Assembly (NCBI GenBank): GCA_025935655.1
Contig: JAICUV010000006.1
Span: 1 to 31,324, forward strand
From: Chloroflexota bacterium
Lineage (GTDB): Bacteria > Chloroflexota > Limnocylindria > Limnocylindrales > CSP1-4
Length of the DNA stretch: 31,324 nucleotides
Direction: 5' to 3'
The notes under the pieces were generated by a model that worked only from the letters and a program-made list of their open reading frames with translations, had not been told where the DNA came from and made no database searches. Below are positions 8,172-15,194 of this stretch, piece after piece. Each line of letters begins with the position of its first letter. Positions within the stretch are counted from its first letter, which is position 1. Both the position numbers and the translations under genes were made by a program.

Positions 8172-8465
8172 CTACTTCTTCAGCAGGTCGGCGGTCGCCT
8201 CCCGCTCGAGCGTGGCGAGGCGGGTGTAGTAGTCGGGGAACTCCGTGAGGTGGGCGAGCGCGATCTTCCCGGTGACGATCGGATCGTTCCCGCTGACGTC
8301 CGTCCCTGGGTCTCGGGGCCCGTGCTCGAGCTCGACGCCGAGCCCCATCCGGAACTGCTCGAGATCGAACCCGAGTGCGCCGAAATCGATCCCGAGCTCG
8401 GTCGCGATCGCGCGTGCCTGGTCCCTCGTGAAGTACTGCTTCTTGGACAGCTCTGCAGTTCCCAT
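8172..8465 (-). CDS. DUF5661 family protein
   Basis: A 97-residue protein. The core pattern (YFTRDQARAIATELGI, then FDLEQFRMGLGVELEHG, DPIVTGKIALAHLTEFPDYY, TRLATLE) is characteristic of DUF5661, a small family of unknown function. The start is ATG 8465: GAGGAG lies 6 nt before it, whereas ATG 8471 would abut that site. It converges on the Usp-like gene with a 53-bp gap. The His-containing helices (LEHG, ALAHLTEFPDYY) are the most conserved-looking part, but no catalytic role is known to me. Confidence 0.85.
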   Translation of the reverse strand: MGTAELSKKQYFTRDQARAIATELGIDFGALGFDLEQFRMGLGVELEHGPRDPGTDVSGNDPIVTGKIALAHLTEFPDYYTRLATLEREATADLLKK

Positions 8466-8663
8466 TGCCATCTCCTCGCGTTCAACGGGCCCGGTGCGGC
8501 CGGACGTTGATGCACGGACCGCGTCGGCGCGAACGCCAAGGTCCTCCGCATGGAACGCGGTACCAGCGTGCAGGCCCGTGCCCACGCTGTCATGACGCCC
8601 TGTCACCGTCCCCGTTGTCGACACCCAGCGCACGTGCGGTGTGGGGGCCATCCGGTTCCGCCC

Positions 8664-9163
8664 TCACGCCTGGCCTTCGATCGCCCGCTTCAGGTTGTCC
8701 AGGAGGTAGCGGTTTCGGCCGGCGTTCGCGCGCATGAACAGCGGAACCAGCGGTCTGATGACCGCGACGGGATTGATGTCGCCACCGCGGAATACCCGCG
8801 TTCCCCCGGCCACGGGCTCGAACCGGAAGGTCAGGGCGTACGCCCTCCCCAGGACCCGTGCGCCGATTCCCCGCGGCGGTCCGACGGACTCGACATGGCC
8901 GCGCAGCGCCCGGCCGGGGACGAACTCGGACAGCGTGACCACCAGCGGCTGGACGTTCGACGGGTCAGGCGGCGTGTCCAGCGTGTGCCGGTGGGAGTCA
9001 TACAGCACCTCGAACCGGCTGCCGAGCCGATGGGACCCGCTGACACGCGACGGACCTCGAGCACGGTCGTGTGCCACCTGACGTCGTTCTCGACGTCCGA
9101 GACGAAGGCGAACACCTCGTCGACGTCCCACGCGATGTCGATCCACTGCTCCGCGATGCGCAC
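8664..9163 (-). pseudogene. SRPBCC-family protein gene interrupted by a frameshift
   Basis: GTG 9163 has an excellent AGGAGG 7 nt upstream and opens IAEQWIDIAWDVDEVFAFVS, then VENDVRWHTTVLEVRR, the typical N-terminal strand and helices of an SRPBCC (polyketide-cyclase/START-like) lipid-binding fold. After the GPIG turn the family pattern jumps to another frame (SRFEVLYDSHRHTLDT, then LVVTLSEFVPGRALRGHV, then a C-terminal helix RNRYLLDNLKRAIEG) ending at 8664. The jump fits one missing base at 9024-9025. Restoring it would give a protein of about 166 residues with both halves in one frame. It is either a real mutation or a sequencing/assembly error; both halves still look well conserved, which favours an error or a very recent break. 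Confidence 0.8.
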
Positions 9164-9309
9164 GCTTCGGCCTCCTGTCCTCTCCTTCCGTCCGCGGTTC
9201 TGCCGGGCGGGTTCCGAGTGGCACGCGCACAGGAGTGCTTCGAGCGTGCGGGAGCTGAGCGTACCCGCGTGGGGCCGATGCCATCGTGACCGGAGCGGGT
9301 TCGTAACGC

Positions 9310-10542
9310 CTAGGGGCCGGCGCACAGGAGGCTGTCGGCCAGCGCCGGGAGTCGCGGGTCCTCGCCGCTCCGCAGGTTCAGGGCGATGACGACGCCGTCG
9401 CCGCCGTCCGGGGCGACCACCGCGATCGAGGCGGTCCCGTTGACCCCGCCCTCGTGGCCGTAGAACGTGCCGCACGACAGGGCGTACGTGGCGAGGCCGA
9501 GGCCGTACGTGCCGAGCGACGTCGACGTCTGTGCCCGCATCTGGGCGACGAGCTCGGCCGGCAGCAGACGTTCACCCACGATGGCCTGCATGGTCGTGAG
9601 CAGCTCGTCGGCCGTCGAGATCACCCCGCCGTTGCCGCCGTTGCCGAACCAGGTCAGGTCGTCGGTGAGGTCCACGAGCGAATCGTCGGTGATGCTCGTG
9701 CCATAGCCGCGGAGCTCGGGCGACGCCGTGTCGGGTGGCGCGATCGTCGTCCGCGCGAGGCCCAGCGGCTCGGCGATCCGCTGGCGCAGCAGGTCCGCGA
9801 GCGGCGCGCCGGTGGCCTTCTCCAGCACCATCGCCGCGAGCTGGTAGTTGGTGTTGCTGGAGTGGTAGCCGACGCCGGGAGCGAAGTAGCGGTCGTGCGT
9901 CTCGGACAGCGCCACGATGAGGCGGTCGGACGCGATGACGGGCCTGCCGGCGAGGGCCCTCGCGAGATCTGCGCGCGCTTCCGCCCGGAGATCGGGATCG
10001 GTCAGCGCGGCGATGTCGCCCTCGAGCTGGTCCTGGGTCGCGACGCCGTTGCTCTCGTCGTAGACGCCGCTCGTGTGGGCCAGGAGCTGGCGGACGGTGA
10101 CCGGTGGCTCGGCCCTGAGGACCCCGGGCAGGAGGTCGCCCACGACGTCCTCCAGGGCGACCTCGCCACGGTCGACAGCGTCGAGGACGAGCGCGGCGAC
10201 GATCGGCTTGGTGATGCTCGCGATCCTGAAGCGCGTCGCCGCCGTGATCGGCGTGCCGTCGACGCCCGCGCTCCCGGAGGCGGCGAAGGTCCGCACCCCG
10301 CCACGTTCGAGCACGGCCAGGGCACCGGGCGCGCCGTAGCCTCGGCGGGCAGCGTCGAGGACGGCCTGCACGTCCGGCGTTGCGGCCGCGGTCGCGCTCG
10401 GGCCCGGCGACGGGGCCACCGAGCTTGGCGCTGGGGCGCCGCCCACGGTCGGCGGCAGCGCCGTTGACGAGCCGCCGGCGCAGCCGGCGAGCGACAGGAG
10501 CACCCCTGCGACGAGCGCGGTCCGCAAGCAGGCAGGGTGCAT
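9310..10542 (-). CDS. Lipoprotein serine hydrolase (beta-lactamase / DD-peptidase-like)
   Basis: A 410-residue exported lipoprotein: short basic start, hydrophobic run and lipobox LAGC with Cys21, then a Pro/Ser linker (about 28-55). The class C beta-lactamase/R61 DD-peptidase fold shows SxxK as Ser109-Ile-Thr-Lys112, QLLAHTSGVYDE near 152-163 and His363-Glu-Gly365 in place of the KTG box. The second motif, normally Tyr-x-Asn (as in YSNTNY), here reads SSNTNY with Ser228 where Tyr is expected; Tyr226 is two residues earlier. Activity as an esterase or peptidase is therefore uncertain. The ATG has no ribosome-binding site but a TACCCT box 7 nt upstream, suggesting a leaderless mRNA. Confidence 0.88.
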   Translation of the reverse strand: MHPACLRTALVAGVLLSLAGCAGGSSTALPPTVGGAPAPSSVAPSPGPSATAAATPDVQAVLDAARRGYGAPGALAVLERGGVRTFAASGSAGVDGTPITAATRFRIASITKPIVAALVLDAVDRGEVALEDVVGDLLPGVLRAEPPVTVRQLLAHTSGVYDESNGVATQDQLEGDIAALTDPDLRAEARADLARALAGRPVIASDRLIVALSETHDRYFAPGVGYHSSNTNYQLAAMVLEKATGAPLADLLRQRIAEPLGLARTTIAPPDTASPELRGYGTSITDDSLVDLTDDLTWFGNGGNGGVISTADELLTTMQAIVGERLLPAELVAQMRAQTSTSLGTYGLGLATYALSCGTFYGHEGGVNGTASIAVVAPDGGDGVVIALNLRSGEDPRLPALADSLLCAGP

Positions 10543-10549
10543 CGGCGGG

Positions 10550-10555
10550 AGGGTA
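10550..10555 (-). promoter_or_regulatory. -10-like box for leaderless serine hydrolase mRNA
   Basis: On the minus strand TACCCT is followed by 7 nt and then ATG 10542, with no Shine-Dalgarno sequence. This spacing would place the transcription start at or next to the start codon. No clear -35 is seen. Confidence 0.45.
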
Positions 10556-10647
10556 GTGGCGCGACCGGTGGCCCGGTAGGCCCAACGATCCCGCGCTTCC
10601 GAGCCATCCTGCCCGTGGTAGTCCGGGCTGGTGGCGCCGCCGGACCC

Positions 10648-10839
10648 TCAGCCGCGCCCGTCGTCCGTCCGCAGCGTCCGGGCTGAACCGCCGACGAGGG
10701 CGGCCATGGCAAGCACCGACGCGGCGAGCATCATCCAGTCGCGCGCCGTGTGCGGCTCGAACAGGTCATGGAACACGAGCAGGTCGGCGAGCAGGAGCAG
10801 GACCACCGCCGCCGCGAGCGACACCATCGACCACCTCAT
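10648..10839 (-). CDS. Two-helix mini membrane protein
   Basis: A 63-residue protein with two hydrophobic segments (SMVSLAAAVVLLLLADLLVF and WMMLAASVLAMAALVG) joined by a short charged loop, and a basic/acidic C-terminal tail. ATG 10839 is chosen because GGAGG lies 8 nt before it; ATG 10854 overlaps that site. It stands between the serine hydrolase and the DUF1801 gene, all on the minus strand. No family recognised. The clean ribosome-binding site and helical hairpin make it a credible gene. Confidence 0.7.
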   Translation of the reverse strand: MRWSMVSLAAAVVLLLLADLLVFHDLFEPHTARDWMMLAASVLAMAALVGGSARTLRTDDGRG

Positions 10840-10891
10840 CGTTGCAGCCTCCATGCTGCCGCCATCCAGTTCACCCAGGTTGGCGCGACCC

Positions 10892-11368
10892 TCAGCCGGC
10901 AGCCTTCCGCACCAGGCCCGCGATCCGCTTCTCGCCCGCCGGGGTCAGGCTCGTGACGGCGAACGCGACTGGCCACATCTCCTCGTCGTCGAGTCGGGCG
11001 TCGGGCTGGAAGCCGAAGGTCGAGTAGCGCACCTTGAACTTCGACTTCGCCTGGAAGAAGCAGATCACCTTGCCGTCCTTCGCATATGCCGGCATCCCGT
11101 AGAACGTCCGGGGCACGAGGTGCGGCGCGGTCGCGATGACCAGCTCGTGGATGCGCGTCGCGATGGCCTGGTCGTCCGCGTCCATCTCGGCGATCTTTGC
11201 GCGAATGTCGGCCTCGCCGGCGGCGCGCGCCTCCTCCGGGCTCAGCTTGGCCGCCTTCCTGCGCTCCCGGATCGTCTCCTGCATCGCCGCGCGCTCTTCG
11301 GCGCTCAGGACGTTGCCCGATGCCTTCGCCCGGCCCGTCCGCTTGGTGGATGCCTTCGTGTCCGCCAC
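10892..11368 (-). CDS. DUF1801 (YdhG-like) domain protein
   Basis: A 158-residue protein from GTG 11368, with GGAGGAGGG a few nt upstream. The first ~60 residues are Lys/Arg/Glu-rich and probably helical or disordered. The DUF1801 domain follows: IATRIHELVIATAPHLVPRT, FYGMPAYAKDGKVICFFQ and KFKVRYSTFGFQPDARLDDEEMW. The WPVAFAVTSLTPAGEKRIAGLVRKA end is typical. The family includes the B. subtilis iron-chaperone-like YdhG fold, but most members have no proven role. Family call is good; function open. Confidence 0.85.
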   Translation of the reverse strand: MADTKASTKRTGRAKASGNVLSAEERAAMQETIRERRKAAKLSPEEARAAGEADIRAKIAEMDADDQAIATRIHELVIATAPHLVPRTFYGMPAYAKDGKVICFFQAKSKFKVRYSTFGFQPDARLDDEEMWPVAFAVTSLTPAGEKRIAGLVRKAAG

Positions 11369-11523
11369 GTGCGTCCCTCCTCCACTCGACGCGCCGCCTG
11401 GGGGCGTGAGCGTGTCAGCGATCCCAATTCTCGCGGCAACCCGGGCCACGTCGCCCGTCGCCGTAGCCCGAGTATCTCGCCGCTCGCGATTCGCCGCTCC
11501 CGGCCGGGACGGTCGCGCTGGGC

Positions 11524-11529
11524 TAGGCT
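11524..11529 (+). promoter_or_regulatory. -10-like box upstream of the sugar isomerase operon
   Basis: TAGGCT lies about 43 nt before the preferred TTG start, with a GAGGGAG ribosome-binding site in between. No clear -35 is visible. Confidence 0.35.
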
Positions 11530-11571
11530 CTGTGTCCCAGGCACGCCGTGCCGGTGGCGAGGGAGACAGGG

Positions 11572-12330
11572 TTGGTCACTGACCGCAGCGCCGGGCCCAG
11601 GCTGCCCTCCGTCCAGCTGTACACGGTCCGCGAGGCGCTGGCCGCGGACATCCCGGGCACCCTGGCGCGGTTGGCGGCGATCGGGTTCCGGAATGTCGAG
11701 CCGTACGATCTCGTCGCCTACGGGCGGCCGCTCGCGGCGGCGCTCGGGGCCGCCGGGCTCGCGGCGCCGACCGCCCACCAGGGGATCCTGGGCCGCGACC
11801 TCGCGCCGATCCTGGACGCGTCCGCGGCCGCCGGCGTCGGCACGGTCATCGATCCCTACGCCGCCCCCGAGCGGTTCGCGACGATCGACGCGGTCGCGGC
11901 AGTTGCCGATGCGCTCAACGAGGCGGCCGCGCGCGCGGCGTCGAGCGGCGTCCGGGTCGGCTATCACAACCACGCGCACGAGCTGGCGGTCGAGCTCGAC
12001 GGGGTGACCGCGCTGGAACGCCTCGCCGAGCGTCTCGACCCGGCGGTCGTGCTCGAGGTCGACACGTACTGGGCGGCCGTGGGCGGGGCGGACCCGGTCG
12101 CCCTGCTCGAGCGGCTCGGCGGTCGGGTGGTCGCCCTCCACCTCAAGGACGGCCCGTTCACGGACGAGCCCAGGGACCAGGTGGCCCTCGGGCAGGGGCG
12201 GCTCCCGCTTGCCGGCATCCTCGCCGCGGCACCCGGCGCCATCCGCGTCCTCGAGCTCGACGACACCCGCGGCGACCGGTTCGACGCCCTCGCCGCGGGC
12301 CTCGCCCACCTGGCGCAGGTGGACGCGTGA
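11572..12330 (+). CDS. Sugar phosphate isomerase/epimerase (xylose-isomerase-like TIM barrel)
   Basis: A 252-residue protein of the AP-endonuclease-2/xylose-isomerase-like TIM-barrel family. The opening PSVQLYTVREALAADIPGTL and FRNVEPYDLV are typical. Metal-ligand positions are visible in GYHNHAHEL, VLEVDTYWAAVGG and ALHLKDG, as in IolE-type epimerases/isomerases. TTG 11572 is preferred because GAGGGAG lies 6 nt upstream; GTG 11548 would add 8 residues. Its stop overlaps the start of a Gfo/Idh/MocA oxidoreductase by 4 bp. Such pairs usually act on sugars or cyclitols in a shared catabolic route. The substrate is not determinable from the sequence. Confidence 0.9.
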   Translation: MVTDRSAGPRLPSVQLYTVREALAADIPGTLARLAAIGFRNVEPYDLVAYGRPLAAALGAAGLAAPTAHQGILGRDLAPILDASAAAGVGTVIDPYAAPERFATIDAVAAVADALNEAAARAASSGVRVGYHNHAHELAVELDGVTALERLAERLDPAVVLEVDTYWAAVGGADPVALLERLGGRVVALHLKDGPFTDEPRDQVALGQGRLPLAGILAAAPGAIRVLELDDTRGDRFDALAAGLAHLAQVDA

Positions 12331-13424
12331 CGGGCTCCGGCCGGGTCGGCGTCGGGCTCGTCGGCGCCGGGAACATCAGCACGGAGTACCTCCGCAACCT
12401 GACCGCGTTCCCGGACCTCGACGTCCGGTTCGTCGCCGATCTCGACGTGGCCCGCGCGCGGGCACAGGCGACCGCCTTCGGGGTCCAGCGCGCCGGCAGC
12501 CCTGCGGAGCTGCTCCGGGACGAGACGGTGGAGCTCGTCGTCAACCTCACGGTGCCCGCTGCCCACGCGGAGGTGGACCTGTCCGCGCTGGAGGCCGGAC
12601 GTCACGTGTGGAGCGAGAAGCCGATCGCGCTCGACCGAGCCGCCGGTCGACGGATCCTGGGCGCCGCCGACGCGGCCGGACGGCGGATCGCCGGGGCACC
12701 GGACACGTTCCTGGGAACCGGCCTGCAGGCGGCGCGGCGATACCTCGAGTCCGGTGCGATCGGGCCGGCGCGCACGGCACTGACGCTGCTCCAGTCGCCG
12801 GGCCCGGAGTCATGGCACCCCAACCCCGCGTTCCTGTTCGACGTCGGCGCGGGTCCCCTGTTCGATGTCGGGCCGTACTACCTCACGGGGCTCGTGACGC
12901 TCCTCGGGCCCGTCGCGCGGGTGAGCGCGACCGCCGGTCGAGCCCGGGACAGCCGGGTGATCGGGTCCGGCCCGCTCGCCGGCGACTCGTTTCCGGTCCG
13001 CGTCGCGACACACGTCGCCGCCCTGTACGAGTTCGCCGGCGGCGCGACCGCGACGAGCATCTTCAGCTTCGACTCGGCGCTCCCGCGGACGCAGTTCGAG
13101 GTGACGGCGACCGACGGCGTCCTCGTCGTGCCGGACCCCAACAGGTTCGGGGGCGACCTGGTGGCGCACGATGCCGCGGGCAGGCGGACGATCACCGTCC
13201 CGGAGCCACGGTACGGGCGCGGTGTCGGGGTCCTGGAGCTCGCCCGGGCGATCCGTGCCGGCCGGCCCGAGCGCGCCTCCGGCGCACTCGCGTTCCACGT
13301 CCTGGACGTGATGGTCTCGACGCTCGAGGCTGCCGCGGGCGGGACCCCGGTCCAGGTCACGAGCACCGTCGACGTCGCGCCGCCGCTCCCCGACGACTGG
13401 GATCCGTTCGCCCGCACGCTCTGA
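12327..13424 (+). CDS. Gfo/Idh/MocA-family NAD(P)-dependent oxidoreductase
   Basis: A 365-residue oxidoreductase. The N-terminal Rossmann fold has GLVGAGNIS near 10-18 and an acidic end of strand 2 (FVADLD). The EKP motif at 97-99 (SEKPIALD) carries the catalytic Lys98. The C-terminal alpha/beta domain includes GPLFDVGPYYLTGLVTLLGP, whose DVGxYY pattern (D..H/Y class) is typical. GTG 12327 overlaps the isomerase stop, so both are made from one mRNA and are translationally coupled. It probably oxidises or reduces a sugar or inositol-like substrate handled by the isomerase; the exact step is inference. Confidence 0.92.
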   Translation: MTGSGRVGVGLVGAGNISTEYLRNLTAFPDLDVRFVADLDVARARAQATAFGVQRAGSPAELLRDETVELVVNLTVPAAHAEVDLSALEAGRHVWSEKPIALDRAAGRRILGAADAAGRRIAGAPDTFLGTGLQAARRYLESGAIGPARTALTLLQSPGPESWHPNPAFLFDVGAGPLFDVGPYYLTGLVTLLGPVARVSATAGRARDSRVIGSGPLAGDSFPVRVATHVAALYEFAGGATATSIFSFDSALPRTQFEVTATDGVLVVPDPNRFGGDLVAHDAAGRRTITVPEPRYGRGVGVLELARAIRAGRPERASGALAFHVLDVMVSTLEAAAGGTPVQVTSTVDVAPPLPDDWDPFARTL

Positions 13425-13457
13425 CACCGACGAGGGGCGCGGGCGCGGCTCGGGCAG

Positions 13458-14429
13458 TCAGAGGGTCAGCACGACCTTGCCGTGGGCCTGCCCGGTCTCG
13501 ACGTAGCGGACGGCGGCGGCGGCGTCCTCGAGCGCGAACGTCCGGTCGATGACCGGACGCAGCATCCCGTCGGTCGCGAACCCGGCCAGGGTGGCCAGCG
13601 TGTCGTGGCCGTGGCGTGCGACGAACGAGACGACCCGGCGGTGCGCGAGCCGTGCGTGGATCGGCGCGGTCAGCGCCGGGATCATCGGCTCGATGACCCG
13701 ACCGGCCGGCGCCCCGGTGAGGACGAGCGTCCCGGCAGGGGCGAGGGCGTGGAGCGTCGCCCGGATGCCGCGCTCCGCGGAGACGTCCACGATCACGTCG
13801 TACGGGCGCTCGGGTCGGGTCCAGTCCTCGCGAGTCCGGTCGATCACGCGGTCCGCGCCGAGCGCCGTGACCATGCCCACCGCGGTGGGACCCGTGACCG
13901 CGGTCACGTCCGCGCCGAGCGCCTTGCCGAGCTGGACCGCCGCGGACCCGACGCCCCCGCCGGCGCCGACGACCAGGACGCGCTGTCCGGGCTGGACGCC
14001 GCCCTGGTCCCGGAGGGCCAGCAGCGCGGTCGTGGAGGCGGTGGGGATCGCGGCGGCTTCCTCGAACGACAGGCAGGCGGGTTTCGCCACCAGGTTCCGC
14101 TCGCGCGCCGCGACGTAGTCCGCGAACCCGCCGTTGCGCGCGCCGAAGACCTCGTCACCGGGGCGGAACGCCGTGACGGTGGCCCCCACGTGCTCCACCA
14201 CGCCGGCAACGTCCACCCCGGCGACCGGGTGGGACGGGCGCCGGAAGCCGAAGCCAGGCAGGAGCCGCGCGACGTACGGGGTGCCGCGGATCATGTGCCA
14301 GTCGTAGGCGTTCACGCCCGCGGCGCGCACCCGCACCAGGATCCCGTCGTCACCGATCCCCGGGACCGGGGCGTCCCTGACGGTCAGCCGCTCCGGCGGC
14401 CCGAACCGCTCCTGCATCACTGCGCGCAT
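13458..14429 (-). CDS. Zinc-less MDR-family NAD(P)-dependent oxidoreductase
   Basis: A 323-residue medium-chain dehydrogenase/reductase of the quinone-oxidoreductase-like branch. The GroES-like N-terminal part (GILVRVRAAGVNAYDWHMIRG, then VAGVDVAGVVEHVG) lacks the structural zinc Cys cluster. The Rossmann part has VVGAGGGVGSAAVQLGKALG near 153-172. It ends with AHGKVVLTL, the usual last strand. GAGGAG lies 7 nt before ATG 14429. It is divergent from a TetR gene, and both palindromic operators lie in the shared promoter, so the TetR probably represses it. A role in reduction of a reactive carbonyl or quinone compound is plausible but inferred. Confidence 0.92.
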   Translation of the reverse strand: MRAVMQERFGPPERLTVRDAPVPGIGDDGILVRVRAAGVNAYDWHMIRGTPYVARLLPGFGFRRPSHPVAGVDVAGVVEHVGATVTAFRPGDEVFGARNGGFADYVAARERNLVAKPACLSFEEAAAIPTASTTALLALRDQGGVQPGQRVLVVGAGGGVGSAAVQLGKALGADVTAVTGPTAVGMVTALGADRVIDRTREDWTRPERPYDVIVDVSAERGIRATLHALAPAGTLVLTGAPAGRVIEPMIPALTAPIHARLAHRRVVSFVARHGHDTLATLAGFATDGMLRPVIDRTFALEDAAAAVRYVETGQAHGKVVLTL

Positions 14430-14447
14430 GCGCCGGCTCCTCGAATT

Positions 14448-14460
14448 CTTACAGCGTAAG
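14448..14460. promoter_or_regulatory. TetR operator copy 1 (palindrome)
   Basis: CTTACAGCGTAAG: perfect 5-bp arms (CTTAC/GTAAG) around AGC. On the minus strand it covers a TACGCT -10-like box for the MDR gene, so binding would block that promoter. Confidence 0.8.
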
Positions 14461-14479
14461 ATCGCGCCGAACCCTAGGC

Positions 14480-14492
14480 CTTACAGTGTAAG
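14480..14492. promoter_or_regulatory. TetR operator copy 2 (palindrome)
   Basis: CTTACAGTGTAAG: the same arms as copy 1, with centres 32 bp apart (about three helical turns). It contains a TACAGT -10-like box on the plus strand and ends at the base before ATG 14493, consistent with autorepression of a leaderless tetR mRNA. Confidence 0.8.
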
Positions 14493-15179
14493 ATGTCAAG
14501 CCTGATGGCCGATCCCGTCGACGACCCATCCGCCGCCCAGCGCACGCCGCTGTCGCGGGACCGCGTCCTCGCCGCGGCCATCGCCATCGCCGACGAGGAG
14601 GGCATCGACGCCCTCACGATGCGCCGGCTGGCGCGCTCGCTCGGCGTGGAGGCGATGTCCATCTACTACCACGCCGCCAACAAGGACGCGATCCTCGACG
14701 GGATCCTCGGGCTCGTGGTCGCGGAGATCGAGCTGGCGGACCTGCGGCTCGGCTGGAAGGCGGCGATCCGCGCGAGCGCCGTCTCGATGCACGCGGTGCT
14801 CCGCCGCCACCCGTGGGCGAGCGCGCTCCTGATGTCCCCGCTCCGGGTGAGCGCGGGCCGGATCGCGCAGATGGAGGGCCTCCTGGCGGCGCTCGCCGAC
14901 GGGGGGTTCTCGGGCGGCCTCGCTGACCGCGCCTACCACGCGCTCGACGCGCACATCCTCGGGTGCGCCATGTGGGAGGCAGGCTACGAGGCAGGCTTCC
15001 GGGCCGCGCCGCCCGACTTCGCGGCAACCTTCTCGCGGAACCTCGACGCCGGGCGGTATCCCCGGCTCGTCGGGCACATCGCGTACCACCTGGAACCCCC
15101 GGACGACGGTCCGAGCGCCTTCGAGTTCGGGCTCGACCTCCTGCTCGACGGGCTCGAGCAGGCAGCCCGTCCAGGCTGA
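14493..15179 (+). CDS. TetR/AcrR-family transcriptional repressor
   Basis: A 228-residue regulator. The N-terminal DNA-binding domain runs from about 20 to 72, with the helix-turn-helix in IDALTMRRLARSLGVEAMSI followed by YYHAANKDAILDGI. The C-terminal domain (WKAAIRASAVSMHAVLRRHPWA and later) is of the TetR_C type found in tetracycline-repressor-like proteins and should hold the ligand and dimer interface. The ATG directly follows an operator palindrome; ATG 14505 is an alternative. It is divergent from the MDR oxidoreductase, which it most likely controls together with itself. The inducer is unknown. Confidence 0.93.
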   Translation: MSSLMADPVDDPSAAQRTPLSRDRVLAAAIAIADEEGIDALTMRRLARSLGVEAMSIYYHAANKDAILDGILGLVVAEIELADLRLGWKAAIRASAVSMHAVLRRHPWASALLMSPLRVSAGRIAQMEGLLAALADGGFSGGLADRAYHALDAHILGCAMWEAGYEAGFRAAPPDFAATFSRNLDAGRYPRLVGHIAYHLEPPDDGPSAFEFGLDLLLDGLEQAARPG

Positions 15180-15194
15180 CGTCGGGCGTCAGCC
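15174..15194. terminator. Bidirectional hairpin between convergent genes
   Basis: GGCTGACG (15174-15181) pairs perfectly with CGTCAGCC (15187-15194) around a 5-nt loop. It includes the stop codons of both the tetR gene and the convergent GGDEF/HD-GYP gene. There is no T-run. Confidence 0.55.
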
